This document shows positions 25,416 through 32,333 of a DNA stretch of 64,000 nucleotides, in pieces; positions within the stretch are counted from its first letter, which is position 1, and each line of letters begins with the position of its first letter. The stretch covers positions 62,001-126,000 of the forward strand of contig NZ_JAOEGB010000006.1 of the NCBI RefSeq assembly GCF_025420585.1, in the 5' to 3' direction. Under the pieces are notes generated by a model that was given only the letters and a program-made list of their open reading frames with translations, ran no database searches and was not told the origin of the DNA. The position numbers and the translations under genes were made by a program. Source of the stretch: Planotetraspora sp. A-T 1434 (lineage in GTDB: Bacteria > Actinomycetota > Actinomycetes > Streptosporangiales > Streptosporangiaceae).

Positions 25416-26471
25416 ATGCGACTGTTCGTCGGCGGATACTCCTGGACCGAGACCCTTGCTACAGGGGTCCGCGTCGTGATGTCCGACCCCGCGTCAGGCG
25501 AGCTGGTGCTCACCGGCTCGTTCACCGGCATCCCCAACCCGTTCCACCTGCTGCTCTCGCCCACCGGGCGGACACTCTACGTCGCCTCCAACGTACCCGA
25601 CGGGCGCGTGCACGTCCTCGGCGTGGGACGGCGCGGCTCGCTGGAGCACCGGGGTGAGCAGTCTGCCCAGGGGGCCGGCACCGTGCACCTGTCCCTGCAC
25701 CCCTCGGGGCGGCACCTGCTGGCGGTCAACCACGACTCGGGCGAGGTGGTGGTCTTCCCCGTGGGGCCCGACGAGCTGCTCGGCCCGCCGGTCGAAGTGG
25801 TGCGCCACGCCGGCAAGGGCCCCGACCCGCTCAACCAGGCGGGTCCCCATCCCCACATGACCGTGTCCGACGGGACCGGCGCCTTCGTCCTCGTGCCCGA
25901 CAAGGGCGACGACCAGGTCCACGTCTACCGGTTCGACGCCGGGAGCGGCGGGCTGTCGCCGGTCGGCAGGACGCACCTGGGCGAGGGGGTCGGCCCCCGG
26001 CACCTCGTCTTCCACCCGTCCGGCCGCTACGTCTACGTCGTATGCGAGCTCCAGCCCGTCATCAGCGTCTGCGGCTTCGACACCTCGGGCGCCCTGTGGC
26101 CGCTCGGCACGGTCCGTACCGTGCCGGACGAGGCGGACGGCTGGATCGCGCCCTCGGGGATCACGATCTCGGCCGACGGGCGGTACGTCTACGCGGCCAA
26201 CCGCGGCTACGAGAGCGTCGCCGTCTTCGAGGTGGCGGCGGGCGGCGCGGTCCTGAAGCGCATCGGGGAGCACCGCGCGGGCGACTCGCTCACCACGATG
26301 CCGTGGGACCTCGTGCTCGATCCCACCGGCTCGGTCATGTACGTCGCCAACCAGATGGCGGGGACCCTCGTCACGCTCTCCGTCGATCCCGAGTCGGGCC
26401 TGCTCGACCGGCGGGGCGCGCCGCTGGCGGTGCCCGACGCCGCCTGCGTGGTGCTCGCGCCCGCCGACTGA
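25416..26471 (+). CDS. Lactonase-family seven-bladed beta-propeller protein
   Basis: A 351-residue protein of the 6-phosphogluconolactonase (YbhE-like) beta-propeller family. MRLFVGGYSW opens the first blade, and repeated signatures follow (PFHLLLSPTGRTLYVASN, TVHLSLHPSGRHLLAVNH, PRHLVFHPSGRYVYVVCE, ISADGRYVYAANRG). The family member Pgl hydrolyses a sugar lactone; others have unknown substrates. The ATG at 25416 is chosen because the family N-terminus starts there and a GAGGAAGG site lies upstream. Because its promoter resembles that of the ACP operon, it may act on a lactone product of the island, for turnover or ring opening. That role is inference. Confidence 0.88.
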   Translation: MRLFVGGYSWTETLATGVRVVMSDPASGELVLTGSFTGIPNPFHLLLSPTGRTLYVASNVPDGRVHVLGVGRRGSLEHRGEQSAQGAGTVHLSLHPSGRHLLAVNHDSGEVVVFPVGPDELLGPPVEVVRHAGKGPDPLNQAGPHPHMTVSDGTGAFVLVPDKGDDQVHVYRFDAGSGGLSPVGRTHLGEGVGPRHLVFHPSGRYVYVVCELQPVISVCGFDTSGALWPLGTVRTVPDEADGWIAPSGITISADGRYVYAANRGYESVAVFEVAAGGAVLKRIGEHRAGDSLTTMPWDLVLDPTGSVMYVANQMAGTLVTLSVDPESGLLDRRGAPLAVPDAACVVLAPAD

Positions 26472-26579
26472 CGGGGTCCTTTTACGCGACGAGGCTCTCC
26501 GGCGGCGATCGCCCGGAGACATCACAGATTTCGATGCGTCCCCGGACCTGTTAAGAACTCACCGAACACACGGGTTGAC
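26472..26579. other. Spacer after the lactonase gene with an imperfect hairpin
   Basis: CTCTCCGGCG and CGCCCGGAGAC near 26493-26520 can pair with a bulge and may end the lactonase transcript. No gene seen. Confidence 0.35.
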
Positions 26580-26652
26580 ACGGCCTCCTGGGCCAGCCGG
26601 CGCAGCGAGGAGAGCACGGTCTCCCCCATCGCCGTCCAGACGACGACGCCCT
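26580..26652 (-). pseudogene. Stump of a second MerR-family regulator
   Basis: The minus strand encodes EGVVVWTAMGETVLSSLRRL followed by AQEA, matching the C-terminal region of the intact MerR regulator (IVIWTAIGDSVLISLRRLAQ). A 27-base DNA segment is identical in both. Only about 24 residues remain. Confidence 0.75.
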
Positions 26653-26799
26653 CGACGCCTCGGCGTGGGAGCCGAGGACCTCAGCCGCCCCGCGGCGCGG
26701 CCCCGCATGCCGGAGATGAACGACATAGAAAGGTGGGGATCACTCCGCCCTGAGCGCTCTTGTCCGGTTTCCAGTGATGCCCTCTTGTGTTCCATGCAT

Positions 26800-26855
26800 G
26801 ATAGTGGATAGCATTACTATCCAAAAATATCGATAGTAATGGTGACCGCTATCTA
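26800..26855 (+). promoter_or_regulatory. Operator-like repeats upstream of the aldo-keto reductase
   Basis: Contains the perfect inverted repeat TGGATAGCATTACTATCCA (26805-26823) and GATAGTGGATAG (26800-26811), the latter also in the MFS/MMPL promoter. The TAGATAGCGG motif is present in inverted orientation at 26846-26855. The stretch is much AT-richer than its surroundings. It probably binds the MerR regulator at 15673 or its lost paralogue. Confidence 0.6.
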
Positions 26856-27015
26856 CGGGTGTCTTCAGGCCGCCTCCGCGGCGCCACACTCCCACCCTCG
26901 ACGCGCGTGGCACCGGGTCGCCCCGCTCGGCCTGTGAGCCTGGTGGGCTCCGGCTCCGGCGCCGCGGAAGTCGCGCCGCGGCCTGCCTGAACCCCAACCT
27001 TAGGGAGACAGATAA
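26856..27015. other. Leader of the aldo-keto reductase gene
   Basis: GC-rich leader with no gene. It ends in a TAGGGAGAC ribosome binding site ahead of the ATG at 27016. Confidence 0.4.
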
Positions 27016-28044
27016 ATGCAATACGAAGTGCTCGGCCGCACGGGCGTCACGGTGAGCCGCATGTGTCTGGGTGCGATGATGTTCGGCTCGTGGGGCAACC
27101 CCGATCACGACGACTCGATCAAGATCATCCACCGCGCCCTCGAGGCCGGCATCAACTTCATCGACACGTCGGACAACTACTCCGCCGGCGAGTCGGAGGA
27201 GATCGTCGGCGAGGCCCTCGCCCAAGCGGGCGTCAGGGACCGCGTTGTGCTCGCCACCAAGTGTCACTTCCCGATGGGAAGCGACCCCAACATGCGCGGC
27301 AACTCGCGCCGCTGGATCACGCAGGAGGTGGACAACAGCCTGCGCCGCCTCGGCACCGACTGGATCGATCTGTACCAGATCCACCGGCCCGACCCGTCCA
27401 CAGATATCGATGAGACCCTCGGCGCTCTCACCGACCTGGTACGCGCCGGCAAGATCAGGTACTTCGGCACGTCCACCTTCCCCGCCCACCTCATCGTGGA
27501 AGCACAGCTCGTGGCCGCCCGCGGCTTCCGGGAGCGCTTCGCCGCGGAGCAAGCGCCGTACTCCATCCTCGCGCGCGGGATCGAGCGCGACGTGCTGCCG
27601 GTCTGCCAGCAACACCGGGTCGGCGTCCTGACCTGGAGCCCCCTGGCGGGCGGATGGCTCACCGGTAGGTACCGCAAGAACCAGGAGATCCCCTTTAGCA
27701 TGCGCAGCTTCGTCGTGCCCGGCAGGTATGACATGGAGCTGGAGGCCAACCAGCGCAAGCTGGAGGCCGTCGAGGAGCTCTCCCTTCTGGCCGAACGGAC
27801 CGGGATCACCCTTGTCGAGCTGGCGCTGGCCTTCGCGCTCCGGCACCCCGCGGTCACGTCGGTCATCATAGGCCCGCGCACCTTGGAGCACCTTGACAGC
27901 CAGCTTGGCGCGACGTCAGTGGAGCTGCCCGACGAGGTGCTGGACGAGATCGACCGGATCGTCCCTCCCGGCACGACTTTGAACGCGCACGACGAGGGGT
28001 GGCAGCACCCCGCCCTGGTCGACAGCGGCCTGCGCCGACGGTGA
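27016..28044 (+). CDS. Aldo/keto reductase
   Basis: A 342-residue NADPH-dependent TIM-barrel oxidoreductase. The catalytic tetrad is visible: Asp and Tyr in FIDTSDNYSAGES, Lys in LATKCHF and His in LYQIHRPD. The C-terminal cofactor-binding loop reads TSVIIGPRTLEHL. It belongs to the potassium-channel-beta/YhdN-like AKR branch. A GGGAGAC site precedes the ATG. The operator-like repeats upstream tie it to the MFS/MMPL/MerR set, so it may detoxify or modify a carbonyl compound linked to that regulon; the substrate is unknown. Confidence 0.93.
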   Translation: MQYEVLGRTGVTVSRMCLGAMMFGSWGNPDHDDSIKIIHRALEAGINFIDTSDNYSAGESEEIVGEALAQAGVRDRVVLATKCHFPMGSDPNMRGNSRRWITQEVDNSLRRLGTDWIDLYQIHRPDPSTDIDETLGALTDLVRAGKIRYFGTSTFPAHLIVEAQLVAARGFRERFAAEQAPYSILARGIERDVLPVCQQHRVGVLTWSPLAGGWLTGRYRKNQEIPFSMRSFVVPGRYDMELEANQRKLEAVEELSLLAERTGITLVELALAFALRHPAVTSVIIGPRTLEHLDSQLGATSVELPDEVLDEIDRIVPPGTTLNAHDEGWQHPALVDSGLRRR

Positions 28045-28319
28045 CGTAGGCGGAGAGGGGAAGCGCTTCTCACATCGCGATTAACACGTTTTCTATAGAC
28101 ACGACTCGCATGGCATAGATATTAACAAGGTTCCTTACTATTGGTCATGAATCGAGAAACCCTCGTTGTCACCATTGCCTCCAATCTCCTCAATTGCACA
28201 TAATGGCGGCGTTCGATGCCTGCGGAATGAGCGGGCGGGCACCATGTGGTTCATATCGCGGCCACTCCTACTGGATCCGCGGTCCAATGTTCGGGGGCAA
28301 ACGGTGCAGGGGATCGGAT
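28045..28319. promoter_or_regulatory. AT-rich promoter region of the two-component operon
   Basis: 275 bases without a gene. The stretch 28080-28150 is strikingly AT-rich for this window (TTAACACGTTTTCTATAGAC and TAGATATTAACAAGG) and is the most likely promoter of the sensor kinase gene. The exact -35 and -10 elements cannot be assigned by eye. Confidence 0.45.
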
Positions 28320-29354
28320 ATGTCGCAAAGCTCGTCGCCGGATCAACTCTTACCGAATCCGGCGCTACTTCGATCGTATGAATCTCGCCTGAGGGAGTTG
28401 GCGAGTCCCATCGTCCAGGATCCGCTGGTATGGGCCGAGTGGCGCAAGCAGACGGAGTTCCTTCTCAGGGCCTGTACGGGAACGAGATCGGGGCACGTCG
28501 AGCAGGCGGTGGCCGCGTTGCCGAGCTCGACAGTGCGTGACGTCGGCCTCGTCGCGGCCACCACGGCCTGGTCGGAACTGTTCGACACGGTGTGTAACCA
28601 CCTGGCGCAGGCCGTATCGGACGACGGTGACTGGGCACGTCTTCAGGACCGCGTGCTGCCCGAGCTCAACCGCGGCATCCTGGCACTCGTGGGGGCCTTC
28701 GGCGCGCGGGCCGAGGTGGAGACGCTGGACCGGATCGAGACCGCGCAGGAGAGACTCCGCGCGTTCTTAAGCAGGGACATCCACGACTGGATAGGAAGTG
28801 GCGTGAACCTCGCACTCCGCCGCCTGGACCTCTACGAGCTGCGCCTGGGCTCCCCGGAGGGGCAGGACGACCTCCAGCGGGTACGGCAGGCCCTGAACGA
28901 CACGTGGGACACCGTGCGGCGGCTGGTCGCCGGATTGCGCCCCCATGCTCCCGAAACCGGGCTTGAACACTCGCTGCGCGCCTTCGCCGAGGCCGTCAAA
29001 CCGGCACGGGTCCACCTGAGCGTCACAGTGCGGGGGGAGGAGACGTCGCTGCCCGCGGACATCAGGGGCGAGTTGTACGCGGTCGTCCGCGAAGCCCTGC
29101 GGAACGCGCTCACTCACGCGCGAGCCAACGCGGTGTCCGCACACGCCACGATCGAGCCCCGGAAGGTGGTGGTAGTCGTCGAGGACGACGGCACCGGCGT
29201 GCGCTCCGCCCAGCTGTCCGGCGGAACCGGCCTCGCCTCGATGCGCGAACGGACCGAACTCTTGGGGGGCGATTTCCGCATGACCAGTCACGGCTCGACG
29301 GGGACGAGAATCGACATCTCCGTCCCGCTTGCCGAGTGCGGCCATGAGCAGTGA
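28320..29354 (+). CDS. Sensor histidine kinase, HisKA_3 (NarL-type) without membrane segments
   Basis: A 344-residue kinase. A helical N-terminal region (about residues 1-150) has no transmembrane segments, so a cytoplasmic input is likely. The dimerisation helix carries the phosphoacceptor His in FLSRDIHDWIGSG, and the ATP-binding domain has REALRNALTHARAN, EDDGTGV and GTGLASMRERTELLGG. Start at the ATG at 28320 is uncertain because no strong ribosome site is visible; the frame extends a further 42 codons upstream. It overlaps the response-regulator gene by eleven bases and phosphorylates it as a cognate pair. Confidence 0.9.
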   Translation: MSQSSSPDQLLPNPALLRSYESRLRELASPIVQDPLVWAEWRKQTEFLLRACTGTRSGHVEQAVAALPSSTVRDVGLVAATTAWSELFDTVCNHLAQAVSDDGDWARLQDRVLPELNRGILALVGAFGARAEVETLDRIETAQERLRAFLSRDIHDWIGSGVNLALRRLDLYELRLGSPEGQDDLQRVRQALNDTWDTVRRLVAGLRPHAPETGLEHSLRAFAEAVKPARVHLSVTVRGEETSLPADIRGELYAVVREALRNALTHARANAVSAHATIEPRKVVVVVEDDGTGVRSAQLSGGTGLASMRERTELLGGDFRMTSHGSTGTRIDISVPLAECGHEQ

Positions 29355-30066
29355 CCGCATCCGCATCGTCGTGGCGGACGACCACACGCTGCTGCGGGAG
29401 GCGCTGTGCGAGCTCCTTCGCGCCGAACCCGACTTCCAGGTCGTCGGCCAGGCCGGAGACGCCCGCAACGTCGTCTCGGCGGCGGCGAAGACGCAGCCCG
29501 ACGTCGTGCTTCTCGACATCGAGATGCCCGGCCGCCCGCCCGCGTACACGACCATGCAGCTTGGGCACGTGTCACCCAGAAGCACGGTCGTCGTGCTGAC
29601 GATGCACGACGACCCGCGGATCGTGCAGGAGATGCTGGCGGCGGGCGCGAGGGGTTACCTGCACAAGGGCATCAGCCGGCAGGATCTCGCGACAGCCATT
29701 CGCAGCGTCCACAGGAGCACTCACCGGGTCATCGTCGCGCCGCGCCCCCAGAACGGCGTCGCGCCCTCCGGGCCCCGGCCCCTGCTCACCGAACGGGAGG
29801 AAGAGGTCCTCGTCCTCGTCGCCTGGGCCCTCAGCAACCGGCAGATCGCCGTACGGCTGTCGATAACCGAGGGCACCGTCAAGCGGCACCTGCGGAACAT
29901 CTTCGGCAAGCTGGGGGCGGTTTCGCGGCTGGATGCCGTGAACCGGGCCAAGGCGACATCGGGCTCGTTCGCCCAGCTCCTCTTGGCGGGGCCGTCCCGT
30001 CTGCACGTACCGTTCCCCGCCTCTTGCCAACCGGCCGAACAGTACGGATCCTTGAACTATCGATAG
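29344..30066 (+). CDS. LuxR/NarL-family response regulator
   Basis: A 240-residue regulator. The receiver domain starts IRIVVADDHTLLREALCELL with the acceptor Asp in VVLLDIEMPG and Lys in YLHKGISRQDL. The C-terminal helix-turn-helix reads LTEREEEVLVLVAWALSNRQ and LSITEGTVKRHLRNIFGKLG. It is coupled to the upstream kinase gene. The last codons and the TAG stop lie inside the palindrome AACTATCGATAGTT, a possible operator for the next gene. A C-terminal tail of about 35 residues beyond the HTH is longer than usual. Confidence 0.93.
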   Translation: MSSDRIRIVVADDHTLLREALCELLRAEPDFQVVGQAGDARNVVSAAAKTQPDVVLLDIEMPGRPPAYTTMQLGHVSPRSTVVVLTMHDDPRIVQEMLAAGARGYLHKGISRQDLATAIRSVHRSTHRVIVAPRPQNGVAPSGPRPLLTEREEEVLVLVAWALSNRQIAVRLSITEGTVKRHLRNIFGKLGAVSRLDAVNRAKATSGSFAQLLLAGPSRLHVPFPASCQPAEQYGSLNYR

Positions 30067-30068
30067 TT
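30055..30068. promoter_or_regulatory. 14-bp perfect palindrome at the end of the response-regulator gene
   Basis: AACTATCGATAGTT covers the stop codon, 24 bases before the next ATG. TATCGATAGT recurs at 26829 in the aldo-keto reductase promoter, and GATAGTTGT is shared with the MFS/MMPL promoter. This may be another member of the same operator family. Confidence 0.45.
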
Positions 30069-30091
30069 GTGCTGTCAACGGGAGGACCCGC

Positions 30092-30511
30092 ATGCCGCTT
30101 CGATGGCACCGGCCGCTCATGCTCTTGTGCGGGGCGCTCGGCGTGCTCGCCCTGATGTGCGTCATTGGACTGATCGCCAACGACCGCATGCTCCTGGGCG
30201 AGCCGATCTGGTTGAAACCACTCAAGTTCTGCGTGTCGTTCATAGCGTTCGGCACGGTGATCGCCTGGATGCTGCCGACTCTCCGTGCTGGGGGGCAGGG
30301 CGTGCGCGTCGGCCCCATCCGGATCGCCGTGGCCGGCTACGGAGCCCTCATGGCCCTGCTCACCTGGCAGGCTCTGCGCGGCCAGCCGCTGCCCCGTCCC
30401 GACGCGGCGGAGCTGGGCGGCCTGGGCCTGATCGCGATCGCCGTCGGCCGGCGAGGGCAGGCGGCGCAGCCCGTCCTCCGCACGTCCGCGCCCGAGGTCG
30501 CCGTCCGATGA
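30092..30511 (+). CDS. Small membrane protein, internally deleted paralogue of the protein at 20427
   Basis: A 139-residue protein. GLIANDRMLLGEPIWLKPLK matches GLIVDDRTLLGAPVWLKPFK of the larger protein. After WMLP it goes directly to GGQGVRVGPIRIAVAGYGAL and LLTWQALRGQPLP, matching the far C-terminal part of the paralogue. About 170 central residues, including the GRQSHFN loop and the His-containing helix, are missing while the frame is kept. It has three or four helices. A GGGAGG site precedes the ATG, so it is probably still translated. Function unknown; it could be a minimal form or an in-frame deletion remnant. Confidence 0.75.
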   Translation: MPLRWHRPLMLLCGALGVLALMCVIGLIANDRMLLGEPIWLKPLKFCVSFIAFGTVIAWMLPTLRAGGQGVRVGPIRIAVAGYGALMALLTWQALRGQPLPRPDAAELGGLGLIAIAVGRRGQAAQPVLRTSAPEVAVR

Positions 30512-30978
30512 CCGAGACGCTGTTCCGGCTCACGTTCCCGCTGGCCGTGCCGTTCTGGGCGCTCATGATCTTCGCTCCCGGATGGACGTGGACCCGGCGG
30601 ATCGTCTCCTCGCCTCTGATCATCGTGCCGCCGCTGCTCGTCTACCTGGCTCTGGCGATCCCCAACTTCGCCGGACTCTGGGCGGCCGTCAGCCGCCCAG
30701 ATCTGGAGGTTCTCGGAGATTTCTTCGGCAGCCCGGCCGGTGCCGCGGCGCTGTGGGCACATCTGATCGGCTTCGACCTGTTCGTCGGCAGATGGATGTA
30801 CCTGGACTCGCGCGACAAGGGGACCTCCCCGTTGGTCACGGGTCCCATCCTGGCGCTGACGATCCTGCTCTCCCCGATCGGGACGCTGATCTACCTCGCC
30901 GTCCGCACCCTGTCCCCCGCCAGGGCGGACGGCCGCCGAGCGGTCATCGCACCGCAAACCCAGGGGAAGATCATGTAG
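30508..30978 (+). CDS. ABA4-like (DUF4281) membrane protein
   Basis: A 156-residue membrane protein with four helices. LAVPFWALMIFAPGWTWTRR, ALWAHLIGFDLFVGRWMYLD and LLSPIGTLIYLAVR match the ABA4-like family, named for a plant protein of neoxanthin synthesis; bacterial members are uncharacterised. The ATG overlaps the stop of the previous gene (ATGA), so the two small membrane proteins form a coupled pair. The gene is followed by a hairpin terminator. Confidence 0.8.
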   Translation: MTETLFRLTFPLAVPFWALMIFAPGWTWTRRIVSSPLIIVPPLLVYLALAIPNFAGLWAAVSRPDLEVLGDFFGSPAGAAALWAHLIGFDLFVGRWMYLDSRDKGTSPLVTGPILALTILLSPIGTLIYLAVRTLSPARADGRRAVIAPQTQGKIM

Positions 30979-30984
30979 CCATTA

Positions 30985-31012
30985 GCCCGGCCGGCGGCGA
31001 GACCGGCCGGGC
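30985..31012. terminator. Hairpin between converging genes
   Basis: A perfect 10-bp stem (GCCCGGCCGG / CCGGCCGGGC) with an 8-base loop lies between the ABA4-like gene and the convergent secreted lyase gene. It can serve both directions. Confidence 0.7.
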
Positions 31013-31037
31013 GTGGCTCATGGGCCGCGGTAATGGA

Positions 31038-32126
31038 TCAGACCTTCTGCCAGAGGGCGGGCACGTTCGGCGGCTCCCAGCCGACCTGGGCGGTGTGCGC
31101 CTGCAGGCACTTGTACGTCACGCCGTTGTAGGTGACGAGGGCGCCCACGGCGTAGCTCGTGCCGGCCTTCCACGACGTGACCCCCGTCGGGGTGGGGGAC
31201 GGGGTCGGGGTCTTGGTGGGAGTGGGGGACGGGGTCGGCGTCTTGGTCGGAGTCGGAGTCGGGGTGGGGGTCGGCGTCTTGGTGGGGGTGGGAGTAGGCG
31301 TCGGCGTCTTCGTCGGCGTCGGGGAGGGGCTCGGGGCGGGGCCGTCGGCCCACTCGTAGCCGCGCATGTTGCGGAGCAGCAGGTAGGTGTCCTGCAGCGA
31401 CCCCGAGGTGTCGCCGAGGGAGCGGTAGATGCCCCACTTCGGCCGGACCCGGTCGGCGAGGAAGGTGTCGACACCGGTCTTCTTGGCGTCGACGATCGTG
31501 ACGCCGCCGCTGCGGATGACCCAGCGAACCGACCCGGCCGTGCCGTCGCCGATCTTGATCTCGTACTCGACGTCGATCCACTTGTTCTGCAGTGGCACGA
31601 GGTCGGTCCGCCCGACCAGGACGTCGCCCTCGATGACCCGGTTCTCGATCGTCTGCACGCCGTTCACCCGGCGGAGCGACGTGACCGCGATGGGGGAGCT
31701 CCCGGTGCCGGGCTCCTTCATCTGCATGATGTGGGTGAAGGACGTAGTGGCCTTCAGCGAACTCGGGATGTACATCGAGTAGGTGACCCGCCAGGTTTCG
31801 CCGAGGTTCCACTGGAGATACGACGTCGAGCTGGTGCGCATGCCGGTGACCTCGTGACGCTGACGGTCCGTCATGCTGTCCCGGTCGACCATGTGCATGT
31901 CGAACCGGTAGTCGTTGCCCGACACCTTGATGTGCGGGGCGCCTGCGGGGTGGGAGTCGGCCCGGTCGTCCTCGACGGTCTCGAAGGCGTTCAGGCCCGT
32001 GGTGGACGCCTCCGGCGCCCAGCGGAGCTGCCAGCCCATGACGGCCTGAGCCGCGGGCTGGGGGATGGCGAGGGTCGTCAGGGCGAGGGCTGCGACGGAA
32101 AGGAGGGCGGTGCGTGGACGTATCAC
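31038..32126 (-). CDS. Secreted polysaccharide-lyase-like protein with CBM5/12-type domain
   Basis: A 362-residue exported protein. It has a signal peptide ([20 protein letters not shown]), a jelly-roll domain of about 230 residues resembling the heparin-lyase-like PF14099 group ([35 protein letters not shown]), and a Pro/Thr/Ser/Lys linker. The C-terminal carbohydrate-binding module reads [20 protein letters not shown] and ends [14 protein letters not shown], typical of CBM5/12 chitin/cellulose binders. It probably cleaves or binds an environmental polysaccharide; the exact substrate is unknown. It marks the right end of the island. Confidence 0.82.
   Translation of the reverse strand: MIRPRTALLSVAALALTTLAIPQPAAQAVMGWQLRWAPEASTTGLNAFETVEDDRADSHPAGAPHIKVSGNDYRFDMHMVDRDSMTDRQRHEVTGMRTSSTSYLQWNLGETWRVTYSMYIPSSLKATTSFTHIMQMKEPGTGSSPIAVTSLRRVNGVQTIENRVIEGDVLVGRTDLVPLQNKWIDVEYEIKIGDGTAGSVRWVIRSGGVTIVDAKKTGVDTFLADRVRPKWGIYRSLGDTSGSLQDTYLLLRNMRGYEWADGPAPSPSPTPTKTPTPTPTPTKTPTPTPTPTPTKTPTPSPTPTKTPTPSPTPTGVTSWKAGTSYAVGALVTYNGVTYKCLQAHTAQVGWEPPNVPALWQKV
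31185..31335. repeat. Repeats encoding the Pro-Thr-rich linker
   Basis: Imperfect short repeats coding for (T/S)PTPTKTPTP-type units inside the lyase gene. They join the catalytic and binding domains and are prone to length change. Confidence 0.75.
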
Positions 32127-32186
32127 TTGCGGTCACCTCGGGGGGCGAGTGTTTCGAGTGACGCCCATCTTGCTGCATCGCCGAAT

Positions 32187-32205
32187 GTTAGGAAAGGTTC
32201 TTAAC
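32187..32205. promoter_or_regulatory. Inverted repeat upstream of the lyase gene
   Basis: GTTAGGAAAGGTTCTTAAC has two 8-base arms with one mismatch and a 3-base centre, 61-79 bases upstream of the lyase start. It lies in an AT-rich promoter-like stretch, so it could be an operator for carbohydrate-responsive control. Confidence 0.5.
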
Positions 32206-32264
32206 GATTACTTAATATTAAGGCCGCGTCCTCGCCAAGGTCATCGAGGAGACTCGCCCGCGCA

Positions 32265-32312
32265 ACCTCCCGGGGCGGGCCCCGCCGGTGTCACCGGCCC
32301 GCCCCGGGAGGT
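32265..32312 (-). terminator. Strong terminator downstream of tyrA
   Basis: Two perfectly complementary 17-base arms (ACCTCCCGGGGCGGGCC and its complement) flank a 14-base loop, 22 bases past the tyrA stop. It insulates the tyrA operon from the lyase gene and the island. Confidence 0.8.
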
Positions 32313-32333
32313 GCGCCCAGGAAGCGTCAGGAC

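Noticed and set aside
2000-26700. All frameshifts being sequencing errors
   Set aside because: Core genes before 1.9 kb and from 32 kb on are clean, lesions concentrate in particular genes, and several damaged genes also carry large deletions or fusions that base-calling errors cannot explain. Single indels (24085, 5410) still deserve rechecking.
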